The notes below the pieces were generated by a model. The model worked only from the letters and a program-made list of their open reading frames with translations, ran no database searches and was not told where the DNA came from. The position numbers were made by a program, and so were the translations under genes. From NCBI RefSeq assembly GCF_040362765.1, contig NZ_BAABWK010000001.1, positions 1,279,501 through 1,343,500 on the forward strand: a stretch of DNA of 64,000 nucleotides, in the 5' to 3' direction. Shown here in pieces: positions 60,332 to 64,000 of the stretch (the first letter of the stretch is position 1; each line of letters opens with the position of its first letter). Source of the stretch: Pyruvatibacter sp. HU-CL02332 (lineage in GTDB: Bacteria > Pseudomonadota > Alphaproteobacteria > CGMCC-115125).

Positions 60332-61365
60332 GCGCTGATCTCCCCGCGGTCAACCGTGTCAGGCTTGTGGCCGTCAGGTGCATCTGAATGCGTCAGCATA
60401 CGGAAGACTTCATCAAGCCGGCCTTTTTCAGCGTAAAGCGCCTTCACTTGCCAGCCCTTGTCCTGTGCCATCACGGCAACCTGTTCCGCCAGCGGCGCGC
60501 TTGTGTCGTCCGTGCGCGGCGCCGCAAATACCGTGAAGGTGTTTGACGGCCCATCGCCTTCCACACGTTCGACACTTGAAGTGCCGGGCAGGCCGCGCAG
60601 CGCGGCTTCCGCAACACCTGCTTCATCCTGCGTCGAGAATTGCGCGGTCATCGTCACCGCATCCTGCCAGCGCGAGCGGCCCATCAGCTGGGCTGGTGTG
60701 CCGTCCGCAACGATGCGGCCGCGATCAATAATCAACGCGCGGTCACACACAGCTTCAACTTCTTCAAGAATATGCGTCGAGATGATGATCGCCTTGTCCT
60801 GCGCCATCTCCTGGATCAGCAACCGCACCTGATGTTTCTGGTTCGGGTCGAGACCATCTGTCGGCTCATCCATGATCAGCACGTCAGGGTCATGCAAGAT
60901 CGCCTGCGCCAGACCGACACGGCGCTTGAAGCCTTTGGAGAGTGTTTCAATCGGCTGGTCCAGAACCGGCGCCAGCGTCGTGCGCTCAACAGCAAGGCCA
61001 ACCGCATTGGCCGCCTCTGCACCGCGCAGCCCGCGGATCTCGGCAATGAACCGCAAGAAGTCGATGGGCGTCATTTCGCCATAAGCCGGCGCGCCCTCGG
61101 GCAGATAGCCCATCAGTCGCTGGGCGGACATGGGATCGGTTTCCACATCATGACCGCACACCCGCACGTCACCCGCCGTCATGGCGAGGAAGCCGGTGAT
61201 CATTTTCATGCTGGTGGACTTGCCCGCGCCATTAGGGCCAAGGAATCCAAGCACCTGCCCCTTGGGGACATCGAAGCTCACATTGTCGACCGCCACAAAC
61301 GGCCCAAACCGCTTGGTCAGGCCGCTGATCTCGATCATCGGAGCTGAAGAATCCGAACCGCTCAT
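60328..61365 (-). CDS. ABC transporter ATP-binding protein (GldA-like)
   Basis: A 345-residue ABC ATPase: Walker A GPNGAGKS (about 47-54), signature LSKGFKRRVGLA, Walker B VLIMDEPTDGLDPNQ, then a C-terminal extension of about 100 residues typical of GldA/NatA-like ATPases (with TAQFSTQDEAGVAEAALRGLPG). The ATG at 61365 has a GGGAGAG site. First gene of a four-gene operon with permease, GldG-like and DUF4340 proteins. Confidence 0.93.
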   Translation of the reverse strand: MSGSDSSAPMIEISGLTKRFGPFVAVDNVSFDVPKGQVLGFLGPNGAGKSTSMKMITGFLAMTAGDVRVCGHDVETDPMSAQRLMGYLPEGAPAYGEMTPIDFLRFIAEIRGLRGAEAANAVGLAVERTTLAPVLDQPIETLSKGFKRRVGLAQAILHDPDVLIMDEPTDGLDPNQKHQVRLLIQEMAQDKAIIISTHILEEVEAVCDRALIIDRGRIVADGTPAQLMGRSRWQDAVTMTAQFSTQDEAGVAEAALRGLPGTSSVERVEGDGPSNTFTVFAAPRTDDTSAPLAEQVAVMAQDKGWQVKALYAEKGRLDEVFRMLTHSDAPDGHKPDTVDRGEISA

Positions 61366-62040
61366 AGTCTCTCCCGGATGCGCGCGGATACAATTGCCCG
61401 CGCGGCCATTTTGGTTCCTTCGTGCATAGAAATCTGCGCGACAAGGCGCAAGTGACTTTTCGGAAAGAATTATGCCCAAAGCGTGACGCGCAGCCCGGAC
61501 ATACAAGGTATGGGGCATATACAAGGTATGGGGCACCCTGTCTTGGACAGGTGGAGAATAGAGCGGGGAGAGAAAAGGCGGGCCGGGCGAAACGCACCTT
61601 CGTGTGAGAAGGGCCTTCACGCACCATCCACGAGGCTCGCAAGCCTAGGGGGATGGGGACGGGATGGTGGGAAGACGATAAGGTCCGCCTCCACCCGGCA
61701 CCGCAAAAGGGGCCCCCGCAAGGGCCCATACGTTGGATACGCGGGTCATGCGGGGGGTCGCTGCAGCGGGCCTTGAACGGCTGCCCCGACGGGGGCTGGG
61801 GGGCTTGGGGGGTGCCGGAGAAACCGTTAACCCAAGGCCGCCTTGCGACAAAATGAATATGGGGACGGTTTGGGGCGCACCAACGGCTGAATTGGGGCCA
61901 TTTTGTGAATTCGGATCACAGGATCGAGAGCCTGAAAAACCCATGACCCGCGCCAAAAATGGTTAACGCCGCAGCTCCTCCAAGGGCTGATGCCCCCGCA
62001 CGGACCAAGCCCCTTGCACCGGCGCTCCATGAGGGAAACA
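61366..62040. other. Long divergent intergenic region
   Basis: About 675 bases between the ABC operon and the DUF2794 gene. The ATPase frame stays open for 85 codons upstream but loses family likeness there. It holds a tandem 18-base repeat (61501-61536) and a G-rich stretch on the + strand (61780-61815). No gene recognised. Confidence 0.4.
61501..61536. repeat. Tandem 18-bp repeat upstream of the ABC operon
   Basis: Two adjacent copies of ATACAAGGTATGGGGCA(T/C), identical except the last base. They lie 136-171 bases before the ATPase start codon, in the likely promoter region, with repeat units on the same face of the helix about every 1.7 turns. A regulator site is possible. Confidence 0.75.
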
Positions 62041-62439
62041 ATGGCTGTAATGAGCGAACCAACACACCTCACTGTTGTGTCCACACAGCAGCCCCAGTCA
62101 GCGCACAAGTCAGCCCGCCGGCATAACGCACCCAAATCCGTTTTCTGGGACCGTCGGGAGCTGGACGCCATCCTCAATATTTATGGCAGACGCGTCGCCG
62201 CCGGTGACTGGCGCGACTACGCCATGAGCGGCCTCAAGGATTGTGCGGTGTTCAGCGTCTATCGCCGCGCCAGCGAAATGCCGCTCTACCGCATCGAGAA
62301 ACGTCCAAAACTGCGCAACAAACAGGGTGCCTACTCGGTCATCTCAGCCTCTGGCATGATCCTCAAGCGCGGCCATGAGCTCAAACAGGTCTTGAAGGTC
62401 CTCGAACCCAAGCAGTTATCGCTGGTCACAGACATCTAG
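62041..62439 (+). CDS. DUF2794 family protein
   Basis: A 132-residue protein. FWDRRELDAILNIYGRRVAAGDWRDYAM, VFSVYRRASEMPLYRIEKRPKL and GAYSVISASGMILKRGHELKQVLKVL are the DUF2794 signature, a small family confined as far as I know to alphaproteobacteria and well conserved there. Function unknown. The ATG at 62041 follows GAGGGA. Convergent with the antiporter gene, three bases apart. Confidence 0.92.
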   Translation: MAVMSEPTHLTVVSTQQPQSAHKSARRHNAPKSVFWDRRELDAILNIYGRRVAAGDWRDYAMSGLKDCAVFSVYRRASEMPLYRIEKRPKLRNKQGAYSVISASGMILKRGHELKQVLKVLEPKQLSLVTDI

Positions 62440-62442
62440 CAG

Positions 62443-63684
62443 CTAGCGTTTTCGAGGATTCAGCAGCACGCCCAGCGCAATTGGCGCGATCAGCGTCGTC
62501 GCAATCGCCATCAGCACCAGAGCCGACGGCATCGCCGCAACCACCCGGTCTGTGGCGCCTATGGCAAACAGCCCGTGCTCCACCGCAATGGATATCACCA
62601 CAAGTTCCACCGCACCGCGCGAACTCATGCCCATGCCGATGGCAGCCGCTTCGCGCGCACGAAACCCACGTAATCGCGCAGGCACGCCTGCGCCCACCAG
62701 CTTGCCGGCAATCGCCACACCGATGAGCGCTGCCAGAAAGACCGGCGTCTGAACCACTGCTGTGAGGTCTACCGCCAGCCCGATGGACGCAAAGAACACC
62801 GGCCCCAGAAACCCTGCCGTGATACCGCCGGTAAGAATTTTCATTTCTGCATAGGCCCGCGGTCCGACACGGTCCGGCTCGAAGAACAGGCCGGCCATGA
62901 ACACGCCAATGATCCAGTGCATGCCCAGCACTTCCGCCAGCACCCCATAGCCCAGCGCCACACCCATGAGGATGGCAAACTCAGCAGACGCGATCTGCAG
63001 CACATGCAGCTGCCGCGAAATCCGCGGATAGACATGCGCACCCAGCAGCCCCGTGACCACAAAGAACGCCGCCGCCTTGAGCAGCATCACGGCGAACTCA
63101 ACAACACCAGGCACCTCACCCGTTGCAATCAACGCGGTGATGACCGCCAGCAGCACCAGGCCGATGACATCATCAAAGATTGCCGCCGCCACCATGGTCT
63201 GCCCCAGCTGGGTCGACAGCAGCCCCATTTCAGCGAGCACCCGAACCGTGGTGGGAATGGCCGTGATGGCCAGTGCTACGCCCACAAAGGCTGCCTGCAC
63301 CGCCCGCATGTCCGTGTCCGGCAAAAAGGTCCAGGCCAGCCACGTCCCCGCGACCAGCGGCACAACGGCACCACCTGCCGCCACCAGAAACGATGTCGTG
63401 CTGTGCGCTGCAATTTGCGTGGGCTTCATGTCGATGCCCGCCGACAGAAGCAGGAAGAAGATCCCCGCTTCCGCCACAAGATGAATCAGCTCTGAGTCAA
63501 GATGCACATAGGTTGCAAGGCCCGTGGGCCCGCCATTCAGCGACACGGCTGCCGCCAGCGCCAGACCGATCAACAGCCCCGCCAGCAATTCTCCCACAGC
63601 CGCCGGTTGCCCCACCCGTTCGGCACCTTCACCAAACAGACGGGCCAGCACGAAGACCACAAACAGCCCGGCGAGCGCTTCCAT
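62443..63684 (-). CDS. CPA2-type cation:proton antiporter
   Basis: A 413-residue membrane protein with about twelve helices: GELLAGLLIGLAL, EAGIFFLLLSAGIDM, the ion-site region AAIFDDVIGLVLLAV (paired acidic DD), and GMGMSSRGAVELVVISIAVEHGLF in the second half. These are marks of Kef/NapA-type exchangers of K+ or Na+ for H+. It lacks the C-terminal TrkA-N regulatory domain of KefB/C. Specificity cannot be read. Confidence 0.92.
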   Translation of the reverse strand: MEALAGLFVVFVLARLFGEGAERVGQPAAVGELLAGLLIGLALAAAVSLNGGPTGLATYVHLDSELIHLVAEAGIFFLLLSAGIDMKPTQIAAHSTTSFLVAAGGAVVPLVAGTWLAWTFLPDTDMRAVQAAFVGVALAITAIPTTVRVLAEMGLLSTQLGQTMVAAAIFDDVIGLVLLAVITALIATGEVPGVVEFAVMLLKAAAFFVVTGLLGAHVYPRISRQLHVLQIASAEFAILMGVALGYGVLAEVLGMHWIIGVFMAGLFFEPDRVGPRAYAEMKILTGGITAGFLGPVFFASIGLAVDLTAVVQTPVFLAALIGVAIAGKLVGAGVPARLRGFRAREAAAIGMGMSSRGAVELVVISIAVEHGLFAIGATDRVVAAMPSALVLMAIATTLIAPIALGVLLNPRKR

Positions 63685-63700
63685 ACCTCAAGCTGATACG

Positions 63701-63733
63701 AAAAACCCCCGGACGCTGGCAAGCGCCCGGGGG
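63701..63733 (-). terminator. Terminator of the BI-1 gene
   Basis: On the minus strand CCCCCGGGCGCT-TGCC-AGCGTCCGGGGG is followed by TTTTT. It lies 42 bases after the Bax-inhibitor stop codon and separates it from the antiporter gene. Confidence 0.9.
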
Positions 63734-63774
63734 TGTGTTTCTTCAATCAGCGCGGTCTGCGCTGTGAGCCGAAG

Positions 63775-64000
63775 CTACTCGCGGTTACCGAACAGCTGCA
63801 GCAGCATGATGAAGAGGTTGATGAAGTCGAGATAGAGACGCAGGGCACCCATGATGGACTTGCGTCCGGATACCGTGCCGTCATCGTTGACGTCATACAT
63901 CTCTTTGATCTGCTGTGTGTCGTAGGCGGTAAGGCCGGCAAACACGAGCACGCCAATGACTGAAATCGCGAACTGCAGGGCAGATGAGCCCACAAAGATG
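63775..64000 (-). CDS. Bax inhibitor-1/YccA family protein (5' end cut by window)
   Basis: The last 75 residues of an integral membrane protein. Family marks: FVGSSALQFAISVIGVLVFAGLTAYDTQQIKEMY, then LRLYLDFINLFIMLLQLFG, the conserved C-terminal helices of BI-1/TMBIM proteins, with the aspartate pair region of the pH-sensitive calcium leak. The coding frame continues past base 64000; the start is not in the window. A tandem terminator follows. Confidence 0.92.
   Translation of the reverse strand, partial: IFVGSSALQFAISVIGVLVFAGLTAYDTQQIKEMYDVNDDGTVSGRKSIMGALRLYLDFINLFIMLLQLFGNRE

Noticed and set aside
61501-61536. Tandem 18-mer as a CRISPR-like start
   Set aside because: Only two units with no spacer between them, and no cas genes in the window.

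Overview
The window is a chromosomal segment of a high-GC alphaproteobacterium. The evidence is gene content and order: ffh-rpsP-rimM-trmD-rplS-leuC-leuD on one strand, dapF-mtaB-ftsY-yciB chained by 4-base overlaps, sdhCDAB, a ccmABCDG block next to a divergent acnA, a DUF2794 gene, and mesaconyl-CoA hydratase with a CoA-ester lyase (ethylmalonyl-CoA pathway type). A Parvibaculum/Rhodobiaceae-like member of the Hyphomicrobiales fits best, but the genus is inference. Genes are cut at both ends: a YpfJ-type metallopeptidase at base 1 and a Bax-inhibitor-1 protein at base 64000. I saw no tRNA, rRNA, transposase, integrase or CRISPR array.

Layout. 0-7.9 kb: YpfJ peptidase, malate dehydrogenase, a lipoprotein, ZapE ATPase, an enoyl-CoA hydratase, arylamine N-acetyltransferase and methylmalonate-semialdehyde dehydrogenase. 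8.0-10.2 kb: an arsenic operon arsR-arsI-arsC-aqpS with an AT-rich operator. 10.2-14.1 kb: a VOC protein and succinate dehydrogenase. 14.4-19.1 kb: a secreted protein, a hotdog thioesterase, a crotonase, mesaconyl-CoA hydratase with a malyl-CoA-type lyase/thioesterase, and pyridoxal kinase. 19.1-24 kb: an ammonium-transporter/histidine-kinase fusion, a TetR-PhyH dioxygenase operon and asd. 24.3-32.2 kb: small lipoproteins, leuB, a TerB protein, a DUF4188 protein, rsgA, leuD and leuC. 32.3-36.2 kb: ribosome and SRP genes. 36.3-41.4 kb: an accessory insert between ffh and dapF. 41.4-45.2 kb: dapF-mtaB-ftsY-yciB. 45.3-48.7 kb: DUF2332, a NUDIX protein, a MarR-histone-tail fusion and a small unknown. 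48.7-55.5 kb: cytochrome c maturation, a crotonase and aconitase. 55.7-61.4 kb: a DUF1223 protein and a Gld-like four-gene ABC transporter operon. 61.4-64 kb: DUF2794, a CPA2 antiporter and the BI-1 fragment.

How the genes work together. The TCA cycle is represented by mdh, sdhCDAB and acnA. Leucine synthesis is split into leuB and leuCD. Branched-chain/propionate catabolism and C2-C5 CoA-ester metabolism appear as mmsA, mch and several crotonases. Co-translational membrane targeting is covered by ffh and ftsY, and c-type cytochrome assembly by the ccm genes.

The least ordinary parts are four. First is the accessory patch at 36.4-40.6 kb: an AT-richer, membrane-anchored HerA/DUF87-type ATPase, and a 99-bp near-perfect duplication of the 3' end of a PIG-L deacetylase gene enclosing two unrecognised genes. 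Second is the Amt-histidine kinase fusion. Third is the arsenic operon that pairs ArsI with an aquaporin and has no dedicated arsenite pump. Fourth are two proteins with lysine/alanine-rich, histone-like tails (MarR-type regulator and aconitase). A family of CTTGA-centred palindromes sits mainly at gene ends.
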